From: Polyangiaceae bacterium
GTDB lineage: Bacteria > Myxococcota_A > Polyangia > Polyangiales > Polyangiaceae
NCBI GenBank assembly: GCA_025937835.1
Contig: JAICQO010000011.1
Coordinates: 41,588 to 105,587, forward strand
DNA length: 64,000 nt
Reading direction: 5' to 3'
The stretch's first letter is position 1; each line of letters starts with the position of its first letter. Made by a program: the position numbers and the translations under genes. A model generated the notes under the pieces. The model had not been told where the DNA came from, made no database searches, and was given only the letters and a program-made list of their open reading frames with translations. Shown here one piece after another: positions 54,601 through 63,411 of this stretch.

Positions 54601-56088
54601 CACGAGCGCCCGCGGCTTGTCGTTGATTTCGTCCGCGAGCCGGGCGAGCCGCCGCGCCGCGGCCTGCCGCGCTTCTTTCTCGGGCTCGAGCTTGACGATC
54701 GTCTCGAGCACGCTGGCGAGCGCCTTCAGCTCCGTGCCCTCGGCGAACTGCTCGGCGATCTTGCGCGCCGCCTCGAGCAGCGACGGCGCGTCGCCGCCCG
54801 TCTCGAGCACCTTGTTGAACGCGGCCTGAGCGCGCTTCACGTCGCCCGTGCGCAGGTAGACACTGCCGACGTCGACGCCGACGCGGGCCCGCACCCCTGG
54901 GTCGCGGTGCGTCGACAGCGCGCGCGACAGGAGCCGCGCGGCCTGTTCCGGCTGGCTCAGCGACAAGCTCAAGTTGACGAAACGCTGTCGGAGCGCGTCG
55001 TCTCCCGGATCTCCCGCGACCACCGGCGCGAGCAGCTCGAGCGCCCCGCTCAGATCACCGAGCGCGTCCTGGCGCAAGATCCCGAGCCGGCGCTGGACCT
55101 CGACGCGTCGCGGCCCGCGCACGTGCTTGAGCTCGAAGGTGAGCATGCTCACCGCGCGCTCGGTATTGCCGGCGTGCAAAAACGCGTCGGAGAGCGCCGC
55201 GGCGGCGCGCGGCATCAGCTGCTTGTGCTCGAGCAGCCCCTCCGCCGACTTCAGCGCCATCTCGTGCACGGGGTCGATGCGGAGCAACCCCTCCAAGTGC
55301 GTGAGCGCGCGCTCGGGGCTCTTCAGCACCGTGAAGCACAGATCGACGAGCAGCTCCAGGTGGAGCTTGGCCTCGTCGGGCGCAGGCGGCGGCTGCCGCT
55401 CCAGGGCGTGCTCGAGGATCTCGATCACGTCCGCGTGTCGCCCGGCGCCAATCAAGCGGCGCATCACGTCTTCGCGCACGTTCTCGTCGTCCGGCGCAAG
55501 CTTCAAGATCCGTCGCCCCGCCAGGATCGCGAGCTCGTCCGCCTCGTCGAGGGTCACGGAGATCCCGAGCGAGCGGCGCAGCAGCCCGAGCTTCTCCTCG
55601 GTGGACGTCTCGCGCGCCTCGGCCTCCAGGTAGAGCTGCGCGAGGCGCACCATGCGCCCGGCCGTCATCAGCAAGGACTCGAGCCGGCCGAACGCCGCCG
55701 TGTTCCCGGGCGAAGCCGAGAGCGCGCGCTCCGCGAAGCCGATCGCCGCCTCCGTGTCCCCGTGCACGTCGGAGAAGAACTCCGCCGCCTTCAGGAAGAT
55801 GTACGTCTGCTGCTCCGGCGAGAGCAGCTTCACGCGTTTGTCGTGCGTGACCTGCTCGTAGTTTTGCGCGAGCTCCGCCACCTTGCCGTGCTTCTGCGCG
55901 GCGCGGTGCAGCTCTGCCCAGGTCTGCTCCGCGTTCTCGCCCTTGGCGGCGGAGCTCACCAGCATCTCGAGCACCTCGCCCGGATCGTCCAGCCGCTCTT
56001 CCATCGCCTGCGCGATCTCCCAGAGCTTGATCTGGAGCACGCTGACTGGGCGCCTCCGGGCCTCCGCCTTCGGATTGATCGACGACAT
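45658..56088 (-). CDS. Giant tetratricopeptide-repeat protein (3476 residues)
   Basis: One uninterrupted frame of 10.4 kb from the ATG at 56088 (MSSINPKAEARRRPVSV); a frame start at 56148 is less likely. Almost the whole length is TPR-like helical hairpins, with recurring A-x-x-L-(A/Y)-x-L-x-x-x-x-G and E-x-A-I-x-x-Y/F patterns such as LAELYEAAGRDEDLIALL, AAIAVYERVIAADPEQIQAW and RAIEAYRKRLADDAEDLEAM. There is no signal peptide, membrane helix or recognisable enzymatic domain, so it should be a cytoplasmic scaffold. The opposite strand is full of long open frames, all Arg/Ala-rich shadows. The SDR gene lies 102 bp upstream. Function unknown. Confidence 0.88.
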   Translation of the reverse strand: MSSINPKAEARRRPVSVLQIKLWEIAQAMEERLDDPGEVLEMLVSSAAKGENAEQTWAELHRAAQKHGKVAELAQNYEQVTHDKRVKLLSPEQQTYIFLKAAEFFSDVHGDTEAAIGFAERALSASPGNTAAFGRLESLLMTAGRMVRLAQLYLEAEARETSTEEKLGLLRRSLGISVTLDEADELAILAGRRILKLAPDDENVREDVMRRLIGAGRHADVIEILEHALERQPPPAPDEAKLHLELLVDLCFTVLKSPERALTHLEGLLRIDPVHEMALKSAEGLLEHKQLMPRAAAALSDAFLHAGNTERAVSMLTFELKHVRGPRRVEVQRRLGILRQDALGDLSGALELLAPVVAGDPGDDALRQRFVNLSLSLSQPEQAARLLSRALSTHRDPGVRARVGVDVGSVYLRTGDVKRAQAAFNKVLETGGDAPSLLEAARKIAEQFAEGTELKALASVLETIVKLEPEKEARQAAARRLARLADEINDKPRALVAFRALVGSPWTDEALTRLETAYRESGDDIGLSDVFAYRAERAKDRTEARELAVKALDLRTAKVRDSEEAIAAYRSFAERFGPSRELHARLLPLLEQNGRFQEYAETLLSEIGLVERDERAALHGRLGQIRLSRLSDARGALDAFKEAIALDEDERLSRQGLDRLLAIEPTRLAAATLLEPLVRASGNSQELLKVLEARAEGEELVSSRLAVRDEAIFLAENELGEKDRAFEIAVRALRDALENEPSAAGDWISVVARLAPSASNPSRRAELLLWSLDDSEIASRELFDLARLAGDLAAAAGDLGRAVDVYRRALSFEPSSRELVQRIDELLAQLGSPEERLSLYATALASEAEPARRRELLHALSRLQRLELGDRNGAIKSLRTLVAEDPKDVSAHEALVEVLQEAEDYRAVSAELERGLGFLEGERRTRAELDLADATLRAGDAKGALERYRRLFDASELPDAVLSKIEELATKLGDGATLERVIERRLSEGAPPSRRADLLVRQAELAFGGRKDADAASKVWLEAARLAEAVPEGRPRARELYEKALDADPNRVEAAERLVELSAEAGDWERVGTAFEALLKSGAEREIAGSLLGLEPLLQKAGKGRQFAKFVERALAGAIDPARRAGLLLAKARALSTVPDAADEVATIFRGLVEAKPEELVAQAIEGFSEFLGRAGVAPARLADRRWLFGVRAARASDPVGVLFEWARAEEHELGDPTAAIAVYERVIAADPEQIQAWTELARLRAQAGDAPAAFRALEALSERTLPEARVPIDLAKAALLLDELGRPLEALELVKPILAQNPSDLAALSIVHRMLSVPETRAEAAGLLESAAESSDDPARRAEVLEALLAVSAEAEELADARSRWLAQLIEAKADEPEEALRIALRGAEGSPGEEEFWRFAEQMARRLERPAPLAEAYSRVLARDLAPEVAERVGRRMVEFHEEWFDDPEQTITLLCRVLSICPTASWAFDRLKLAFNAAGRWQELFSLYDRHLELGLERAERIDILREAAMAARDFANDSERAIVYLEALNRETPSDTRVEGSLERLYERLDKKRKLIDLLSARVAQLPPKEQGELFERIATLWLDLAEPEPALALAEKLLEESARKPRAVALLERLIALAEAAVTPSDGPSPLRRAIAHLERHYAQSKALLDLVRVLEIQKNVADSVNERRELLERIAGLRQTDLDDQPGAFGTVSELVRLDPGNVPYRKALGELARRIDADQKRVEVLIEAARSGVAAEVRASLSNEAASVLRHSVNDEAGATALYREVLELEGAPKRALLEAARELTDLLRKGGDPLERVQVLERLAEIEKNREARKVALGEAAELAFRELGDAPRAIEAYRKRLADDAEDLEAMNGLIVALEAVERWEELVLALETRAALLPSEPAKADRVRIASIHAEVQKHRPRAIGSWRRVVELYGPDRQSFEALSALLSAEELWTELAALLTSEIEREKDSARRQSLELELGALHEHRTGERILSLEAYVAGGDWQSAIRVTGGVHPDRATGQRVSARLVELATSVWLSSKSGPDSPPARAADWALGELAERLLEDGEHGEVVERLLAGSAWPFQPLRKRELRREAACLLADRLGDATRAIELFQGLVTEEPSDEVAINSVTRLALLLEEQGRSEELVRLWEDQARARNKSGDTAAAQVLWARAGELAELRLLDRDAALAAYNAGADIGGEACLEALARVHAMSGEHELSARALERLCAQSPGDSLGPRALTLAETYVLLGRRGRAREALEQALPRVVDGAELRARLSTLYREAHDYAALAGLLEDEANRAVEPRAKLALLTEAAELHLDRRGEPAPAVPLLQRAVELAPEEARLRLRLAQALIECERHQDAIAVLREQLSLFGARRPKDRALVHYELARALLAAGDRTQALEELDAASKIDPAHPTIMRALARTALDEGELERSERMYRALLLVANRDDHAGGTSRAEALLALGEIAERRGDLERAREFESSAFESASESPREAQLLERALRERGRPELSAHALELSLQHGLPAPEAARGLLLLCELYTQMGKFDGAREGLQTRALLVDAELERIESNDDAAWGALGRVYELLGDSAREALVLERRILRAVHSSRPPADPALLFRLARARVAEPATVEQGLDLVERCLDAGLDLEQAQALVTEAAAVAGGSRRVSALLERIARARGDKAALTQALLRRAEAGDIDVASVREAVALADEAGDAPLAERLLALTLDSGRADEVSADAAWVRLELGARARNRGDLARAIELDESAAAFVGRDAARELLLRAAREAKDPVGNLGVSLRLYEALRAEAPTDPDLYRPLLELYRAQGKPERAAEVIAETAALIDVPERQIELRFEHADLLLNELGQRDQAITVLCEVLRDAPSHVEAAQRLAELYEAAGRDEDLIALLQTQVDAAKDRHDVPTLVRHSQRLSLLLERRGRIHQAIDACRAALDWDPPESRELLETMVRLTQIAGDPVELAEALEALLKVERGPVAPALCRRLAAVREELGEPEGVERALELGFSAAPSDTELCDLLVERYRARGEHARAADVLERAVQARPDDLALVDRLIEAQREAGLPEQALAAIDRLLVRGVPNATLLRRRAAVLGELGQHAEAVADLEKAYALDATALPELVAGLERAASSAEEPAPFALRLVDILEATGDLAQARARLAERVESAAEDRLLLGRLAALDFRMENYELAATEYSELAAMEEGEGLVRAALKLAEACEKIGRPAEARRAIDRALEFDRSNAELRARLLSLLEASGAGQEYADLLVDEAEHEADASARVGKLLRAGELYLNADGGGPKAVSVLERVRELQPDSAEAIVLLSRAYTKAERIPEAVALLHSTVEANRGKRSRGLAAVYEELAEVHLAEGYLTDALQALQRAFEMDSRNARLGMRLARLAIEAEEDEIAQRGFRAVAIMKSAPVDGPEGARPETKADANYALAVLARKAGDSRRARVLVSKALGDFPEHAEARALLAELDQK

Positions 56089-56190
56089 CCGGTACTCGTG
56101 AGAGACGGTATCATCCCTTGCGCCGCGCTTGCGCAGACAGCGCGGCATCTCGCGCTCTCCGGCGGACTGGCCGATCGGCCGCGAGAACGA

Positions 56191-57003
56191 CTACTTCGTG
56201 TCCCGAACGGTGCGACGAGAGCCCACCTGCGTCGCGAGCTTCGGCAGTAGCCCCGGCAGCCAGCGCTCGAAGAAACGCAGCAGCGCGGCGTCCGTCCCGA
56301 CCGTGACGAGCCGCGGGCGGCGCTCGCAAGCTGCGACGATCGCCTTCGCGACGCGTTCGGGCGCAGCGCCGCGGCGGCGCAAGAGCTCCCGGAGCCGCGC
56401 TCTCTCCGACTCTTCGCCGTCGGGCAGGCCGAGGTGGTCGGCGAGCGGCGTCGCGACGAGCCCGGGACAGACCACGGTCACGGCCACGCCGTCCCCCGCG
56501 AGCTCGGCGCGGAGCGCGTCGGACAGACCCGTGAGCGCGCGCTTGCTGGCCGCGTAGGCGCCCAACGTGCGGGGCACCCAGAACACCGACGCGGACGCCA
56601 CGTTCACGACCTGCCCGCGGCGCGCCCGCAGGGCCGGAGCAAAGACCTGCACGGCGTGCACCACACCCAACACGTTCACGCGAAAAATCTGATCCCAGCG
56701 CTCGGGCGGCGTGCGCGTGACGTCCCCGACGAAGGCCACGCCGGCATTGTTCACCAGCACGTCGACGCCCGGGTGCCGCTCGAACAGCTCCGCCGCGTAA
56801 GCGCGCATCGCGCCGGCGTCCGAAACATCCACCACGCGGCCGGCCACCGCTGCGTCCGAGCCCTCCAGCAAGCGCCGGGTCTCTGCAAGCCCGGCAGCGT
56901 CGCGATCGCTGAGCTCGAGCGCGGTGCCCGGCCGCGCGAACGCGAGCGCCGTGGCTCGTCCGATGCCGCTGCCCGCCCCCGTGATCACCACCACGCGACT
57001 CAT
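56191..57003 (-). CDS. Short-chain dehydrogenase/reductase
   Basis: 270 residues. Classical SDR fold: cofactor motif TGAGSGIGRATAL (about 8-20), D-rich VDVSD, NNAG in DVLVNNAGVAF, and the catalytic Ser-Tyr-Lys set in NVASASVFWVP...GAYAASKRAL. It should act in the cytoplasm on an unknown alcohol or ketone. The C-terminal part (RFFERWLPGLLPKL) resembles SDRs often annotated as fatty-acid or steroid-type oxidoreductases. Its ATG overlaps the stop of the DyP-type gene (ATGA), so it is the last gene of that operon. Confidence 0.9.
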   Translation of the reverse strand: MSRVVVITGAGSGIGRATALAFARPGTALELSDRDAAGLAETRRLLEGSDAAVAGRVVDVSDAGAMRAYAAELFERHPGVDVLVNNAGVAFVGDVTRTPPERWDQIFRVNVLGVVHAVQVFAPALRARRGQVVNVASASVFWVPRTLGAYAASKRALTGLSDALRAELAGDGVAVTVVCPGLVATPLADHLGLPDGEESERARLRELLRRRGAAPERVAKAIVAACERRPRLVTVGTDAALLRFFERWLPGLLPKLATQVGSRRTVRDTK

Positions 57004-58253
57004 CCCGCCTCCCCTCGCCCGGCCTCCGTCAGGTAAGCGAGCGCGCTCAGGCTGGGTAAGAAGAAGTAACCACCGCCGCGCAACCGGACGAAGCGCGGCA
57101 GCTCGAGCCGCCGCCGCAAGCCATCACCCTGAAGAGTGATTCTGCGCTCCGCGCCGTCGTCGGAGCCGAGCAGCGGATCCCTCTCACCGCGGAGCCCCGC
57201 GAACTTCGGATCGTTCACGAAATTGCGCTGCACGAACTCGAACTGCCCGGCGATGTCCGCGTTCAGGGCCACGAACAGCAGCCCGCGCTCGCCGCCCTGC
57301 TCGTACAGCCGTCCCCGCCGCACCAGCTGGTGGGTGCGCGGAGCAGGGTCGAGCCCGGGCCCCGGGTTCGCTCGCCGCACGTGGGCACCCGCGGGGCAAC
57401 CTGCGAGCGGCGTGCCGTCCGGCGCGCGCCCCACGAGCCGCGAGGCCAGCGCGCGCTCGTCTCCCAGCTGCCCGCCCGTTTCGCGCACGAGCTCGTGCAT
57501 CCGCGCCCAGAACTGCTCGACGCGTTGCTCGAGCTTTCGCACGACCAGGTAAGTTCCGTTGCGCCCGAGGTCAACCTGGCCGTCGTGCCGCAGGCGCAGG
57601 TTACGAGTCGAGCGCGGGCGCGGGGCCGTGGGCGACGGCAAGCGACGCCCGTCCGCAGTTGCATGGCCGAGCAAGAGCTCCCCGAGCGGCAGGCGCTTCC
57701 TCCGCCAGCTCGAGAGCCCGCGGTAGTGCGGCGCCGACCCTCCCGTGCGAAAGCCGAAGTGCTCGCGCTCTGCGACGTCGAGGAACGTCTCCGTCCAGTC
57801 GTAGTCGAGCTCCGACTTCTCGAGCCAGTCGCCGAGCTCGTCGAGCTTCTGCTCGCGCGTTTCGACGTCGGGCGCGTACACGAACACGAGCGCTTCGATC
57901 GAACGGCCGGGCCCGCCGAGGTCCCACGACGCCGGCGAGTCTTCCCCCACGTCGCCGAGCAGCCGCGCGCGCTCCGCCATTCCCCCGAGAAACTCCGGAC
58001 AAAACCCGGCTAGCGTCTGCTCCGGCAGGCCGAGCCGCTCGAGCCCACTCGCCGAAAAAGCCACCTGGATCCGGCAGCGCTCGAAGCGCTCGTGCCGCGA
58101 GGCCGAGCTCACGACCGGCAGTAGCCTGCGCAGGAACTGACGAGCTGCCGCGCCCTGCTCGAGCCCGAAGCGCACCTCGACCATCGCCGAAGCCGGCTGC
58201 GCTGCGTAGCCCGAGACCACGAGCCCCTGGATATCCGAGCGATCGATCCACAT
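57000..58253 (-). CDS. DyP-type peroxidase homologue lacking the distal Asp
   Basis: 417 residues with a dye-decolourising peroxidase fold. The haem-ligand region is intact: GCPAGAHVRRANPG with His291, HQLVRRGRLYE, and LFVALNADIAGQFEFVQRNF.NDPKFAGL near the end. The distal motif, normally GFxDG, reads GFRTGG, so Thr170 replaces the Asp that drives peroxide cleavage in most DyPs. Activity may therefore be altered. No Tat signal is seen. It starts 2 bp after the unknown 356-residue gene and overlaps the SDR by 4 bp, so the three are surely co-expressed. Confidence 0.85.
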   Translation of the reverse strand: MWIDRSDIQGLVVSGYAAQPASAMVEVRFGLEQGAAARQFLRRLLPVVSSASRHERFERCRIQVAFSASGLERLGLPEQTLAGFCPEFLGGMAERARLLGDVGEDSPASWDLGGPGRSIEALVFVYAPDVETREQKLDELGDWLEKSELDYDWTETFLDVAEREHFGFRTGGSAPHYRGLSSWRRKRLPLGELLLGHATADGRRLPSPTAPRPRSTRNLRLRHDGQVDLGRNGTYLVVRKLEQRVEQFWARMHELVRETGGQLGDERALASRLVGRAPDGTPLAGCPAGAHVRRANPGPGLDPAPRTHQLVRRGRLYEQGGERGLLFVALNADIAGQFEFVQRNFVNDPKFAGLRGERDPLLGSDDGAERRITLQGDGLRRRLELPRFVRLRGGGYFFLPSLSALAYLTEAGRGEAG

Positions 58254-58255
58254 GC

Positions 58256-59322
58256 TCAGAACAACGCGCAGAGCGCCGCGACGCGCGAAGCCGAAACTGG
58301 CGGCGAAAGCCCGAGCAGCTCGCGCGCCCGCTCGTTCCGGAGGACATCGTGCACCGAAAGCTCCGGGTAGGCGCTGTACCAGATCTGCGAGCCTACCTCG
58401 ACGGCTTCTGCCCCGAGCAGGTCTCGCAGCGACGACGGCGGCAGCGACGCTTGCAGCATCGCGCTCGTGCCGTCGACGATCAAGGACAAGAGCAGCCGGC
58501 CGTCGTCCAAAATGTGCACGCGCGCCGAGTGGATCCGCTCGAGCTCACGCGGCTCCGCGTGGTGATCCCAGGCTTCCGCCCAGCGCCGCAGCCGCTCGCG
58601 GCCGCGCGCCGCTGCGAGCGCAGGCGCGGTGAACAACCACAGCAGGCTGGTTTGTGAGAACATCCCTGCACCGCGCCGCTCCTGTTCGGACGAAGGCTGA
58701 ACCCGACGGCGCGCGTCGGTCCCGCACAGCGAGCGCAGCTCGCGCCGCAGCGCGCGCAGTCTCTGCTGCTCGACCCAGCTGGTCCTCGGCGCCCCGTGCG
58801 GCCAGTGCCCGAGCCAGACCTCGGCGCGCACCAGCTCTCCGTGCAGGTGCTCGAGCACCGAGCGCGGCGCGGTGCCCGGCAGAACCGAGTCGAGGAAGCG
58901 CTGCGCGAGCAGATCGAGGCGCGCGTCGTTGTCGATCACGCTGCGCGGCCTCCCGGCGTGCCCCGAGCGATCCGCCGCCGAGCGCCGCGCGCGAGCGCTG
59001 AGCAGCCGCGCAAACTCGGCGCGGTCGAGGTCGCGCTCGGCGCCCGTGTGGCGCAGGATGTCGACGAACGCCTTGCCCGCCGCTTCCCACAGATCGTCCA
59101 GGTGCTCGCCGAGCTCGCCGTCGAAGCTCGATTCGAACCAGAGCAACGGCGCTTCGCCCGGCAGCACCGCGAATTTCGCGAAGTGCAGCGTGGTCGCGAG
59201 CCCGAGGCCCGCGCACCACTCGTTGCGCCGGAGCAAGAGCTCGGCTTCGAGCGCGGCGACCGCCTCCGGCTGTACGGAGAACAGCGCCGACAGCGCGCGC
59301 CGCCGCTCCGGCCGGTCGCGGT

Positions 59323-59326
<4 letters not shown>
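58256..59326 (-). CDS. Conserved-looking protein of unknown function, partner of the DyP homologue
   Basis: 356 residues; I do not recognise the family. The N-terminal part (LHFAKFAVLPGEAPLLWFESSFDGELGEHLDDL, about 43-80) looks like a ferredoxin-type alpha/beta fold. The C-terminal third (IHSARVHILDDGRLLLSLIVDG...ASLPPSSLRDLL) looks like a second copy of a similar strand-rich unit. There is no signal peptide or membrane helix. It overlaps the YgiQ gene by 4 bp and is 2 bp from the DyP homologue, so it probably acts with the latter, perhaps sharing the alpha/beta barrel architecture of DyP proteins. Confidence 0.7.
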
Positions 59327-61275
<1,949 letters not shown>

Positions 61276-61332
61276 CGTGCGGCGAAGGCGTAGCCCGAGC
61301 GCGGCATCCGGGCCAGAGCCGCGCTCGAATCG

Positions 61333-61689
61333 TCAGGCGGACTTTTGGTCGAGCAGCGCCATCAGCGCGTCGAAGCTCGCCCGATCCAACGCCAAAAACC
61401 GCACGCCGACCGAGCGCTCGGAGATCCGCACGACCTCCGCCGAAAAATCGATCCAGCCGCGGTCCGGCAGGCGGAAGCGCAGCACGAACCGCTGACCGAC
61501 GGGGCAGTCGAGCTGAGCCCGCAGCGCCGCGCCGCCGAGCGACACGCTGAGCAAGCCCGCGGGGATGGCGTCGCCGCCCATCAGGATCTCGGCCGGGACC
61601 ACGACCTTCACGCGCCGGTGGCTCCTCCGCTCGCTCGAGGCAGGCAGACTCTCCGGTGGGTCACTCGGCACGCTGTCGCTCTTGGCCAT
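61333..61689 (-). CDS. PilZ-domain protein
   Basis: 118 residues. The PilZ motif RRSHRR (about 21-26) and the downstream SVSLGGAAL (about 48-56) match the c-di-GMP-binding arrangement RxxxR...(D/N)xSxxG, with Ser for Asp/Asn at the first position, so binding may be weaker. It is a single-domain adapter, probably controlling motility or surface traits. The ATG at 61689 is preceded by a GAAGGG Shine-Dalgarno held in the 3' arm of a 7-bp hairpin. The YgiQ gene follows 57 bp downstream. Confidence 0.88.
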   Translation of the reverse strand: MAKSDSVPSDPPESLPASSERRSHRRVKVVVPAEILMGGDAIPAGLLSVSLGGAALRAQLDCPVGQRFVLRFRLPDRGWIDFSAEVVRISERSVGVRFLALDRASFDALMALLDQKSA

Positions 61690-61697
61690 GGGTAATT

Positions 61698-61719
61698 CCC
61701 TTCAATGTCTCATGAAGGG
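61698..61719 (-). promoter_or_regulatory. Hairpin sequestering the pilZ Shine-Dalgarno
   Basis: On the minus strand CCCTTCA, an 8-nt loop (TGAGACAT) and TGAAGGG form a perfect 7-bp stem. The 3' arm contains GAAGGG, 8 nt before the ATG (AATTACCC spacer), so folding would hide the ribosome-binding site. It could equally be an operator for a dimeric regulator. Confidence 0.5.
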
Positions 61720-61798
61720 CACTCGCTTAGTACCCGCTCGCTGAAACATCGGCTCAATAACGCGCCGCACTAGCGGGCTCCCGTCGGGCTTTTCCTGG

Positions 61799-62215
61799 TT
61801 ATTCGAGGGCGTCGAATACGTCGCGAAGCCGCACCAGATCGGCTTCGGCGACGTAGCCACCCAGGCCTAGCCGCAGCGAAATCGTGGTTTCGTCGCCCCA
61901 CGGCCACCACAGGCCGAAAGCGAACAGCCGGCCGCCCATGTCGGTACTGTAGAGGCGCTGATCCACGCGCAGCCCGCCGGTCGTCTCGGCCACCTGACGA
62001 ACCTGCGAGGGGGCTCCGCTCACGGTCTTGGTCGTGTACTCGCGCGGCAGGTAGCGCAGCACGACCGCACGCGCCTCGGCATCCTGCTCGGTGCTGAACG
62101 ACGACGCCAGGCAATTGAAGCGGTTGTCCCAGCTCCAGCCGCCCTTGATCCAGTTCGATTTGAGTTGGCCGAGGGTTTCGAACAGAGCTGCCGAAGACCC
62201 AGGACGAAGCTCCAT
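61799..62215 (-). CDS. Small protein of unknown function
   Basis: 138 residues from the ATG at 62215 (MELRPGSS); an ATG at 62227 would add four residues. Longer upstream frames run into the opposite-strand DAHP synthase gene and are not credible. The body has strand-like and Trp-rich stretches (LKSNWIKGGWSWDNRFN, LFAFGLWWPWGDETTISLRLG) and looks like a small alpha+beta globular protein without a signal peptide. I do not recognise a family. It is divergent from the DAHP synthase gene across about 110 bp and is followed 109 bp later by pilZ. Confidence 0.65.
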   Translation of the reverse strand: MELRPGSSAALFETLGQLKSNWIKGGWSWDNRFNCLASSFSTEQDAEARAVVLRYLPREYTTKTVSGAPSQVRQVAETTGGLRVDQRLYSTDMGGRLFAFGLWWPWGDETTISLRLGLGGYVAEADLVRLRDVFDALE

Positions 62216-62324
62216 GGGGTGAACCATACATCGCCCGCCGGGCCCCTTGCACGACTTCCGGTCCGATTTGCGGGGGGCGGGCTCGGTGGCGGGGTCGGGG
62301 ACCGCCCCGTACACTCGGGGCCGC

Positions 62325-63386
62325 ATGTTCATCGCTGTCGACGACGTCCGCATCGCGAGCCTCCGGCCGCTGATCCCCCCCGCCATCCTGATGGAGGAGC
62401 TGCCCCTCGGCGAGGCCGAGACTGCCAGCGTGGCGGCCGCCCGGGCCGCGGTGGGCGCCATCGTGGACGGGACCGACGACCGCCTGCTCGTGATCGTCGG
62501 CCCTTGCTCGATCCACGACCCCGCGGCCGCGCTCGACTACGCGGCACGCCTGCAGCCGCTCGCGCGCTCGCTCGACAAGAACCTGTGCGTCGTGATGCGC
62601 ACCTACTTCGAAAAACCACGCACCACCGTCGGTTGGAAGGGGCTCATCAACGACCCGGACCTCGACGGCCAGTTCGCGATCAACCGCGGCCTGCGCGTGG
62701 CGCGGAAGTTCTTGCGCGACGTGGTGAAGCTGGGCATGCCCACGGCCACCGAGTTCCTGGATCCGATCACGCCACAGTTCGTTGCGGACATCGTGGCCTG
62801 GGGCGCGATCGGGGCGCGCACGACCGAGAGCCAGGTGCACCGCGAGCTCGCGAGCGGCCTGTCGATGCCGGTCGGTTTCAAGAACGGCACGGGCGGCAGC
62901 GTGCAGATCGCCGTCGATGCCGTGCGCTCCTCGGCTTCGCCGCACCATTTCCTGTCGGTCACCAAGCAAGGCCTGGCGGCGATCGTCGCCACCCGCGGCA
63001 ACCCGCACTGCCACGTGATCCTGCGCGGCGGCACCAACGGCCCGAATTACAAGGCCGAAGCCGTGGGCGTCGCCGCGGCCGCGCTCCAGAAGGCCGGGCT
63101 ACGTCCGAGCTTGATGGTCGATTGCAGCCACGCCAACAGCGAGAAAGACCCGTCGCGCCAGCCCGCCGTAGCGCGGGACCTCGGTGGACAGATCGCCGGC
63201 GGCAGCCGCGCCGTGTTCGGGATCATGATCGAGAGCTTCCTCGTGGCGGGGCGCCAGGACGTGAAGCCCGGCTGCGCCCTCACCTACGGCCAGAGCATCA
63301 CGGACGGCTGCATCGGCTGGGACGAGACGCGCGAGAGCCTCGAGCACCTCGCCGAGTGCGTCGAGCGCGGCCGCGCGCGGCGCTAA
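62325..63386 (+). CDS. Class I DAHP synthase (3-deoxy-7-phosphoheptulonate synthase)
   Basis: 353 residues from the ATG at 62325; upstream frame is Gly/Arg-rich and unlikely. It condenses PEP with erythrose 4-phosphate, the first step of the shikimate route that also supplies chorismate for the men operon. AroG-type motifs are clear: VIVGPCSIHDPAAAL, YFEKPRTTVGWKGLIND, GARTTESQVHRELASGL, GFKNGTGG, HVILRGGTNGPNY and VDCSHANSEKD, with the metal-binding GxMIES (FGIMIESFL). No ACT or chorismate mutase domain is attached; which of AroF, AroG or AroH it matches in regulation cannot be told, so I give no symbol. Confidence 0.95.
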   Translation: MFIAVDDVRIASLRPLIPPAILMEELPLGEAETASVAAARAAVGAIVDGTDDRLLVIVGPCSIHDPAAALDYAARLQPLARSLDKNLCVVMRTYFEKPRTTVGWKGLINDPDLDGQFAINRGLRVARKFLRDVVKLGMPTATEFLDPITPQFVADIVAWGAIGARTTESQVHRELASGLSMPVGFKNGTGGSVQIAVDAVRSSASPHHFLSVTKQGLAAIVATRGNPHCHVILRGGTNGPNYKAEAVGVAAAALQKAGLRPSLMVDCSHANSEKDPSRQPAVARDLGGQIAGGSRAVFGIMIESFLVAGRQDVKPGCALTYGQSITDGCIGWDETRESLEHLAECVERGRARR

Positions 63387-63411
63387 GCGCCGGGCATCGG
63401 TCTTTCGATAC

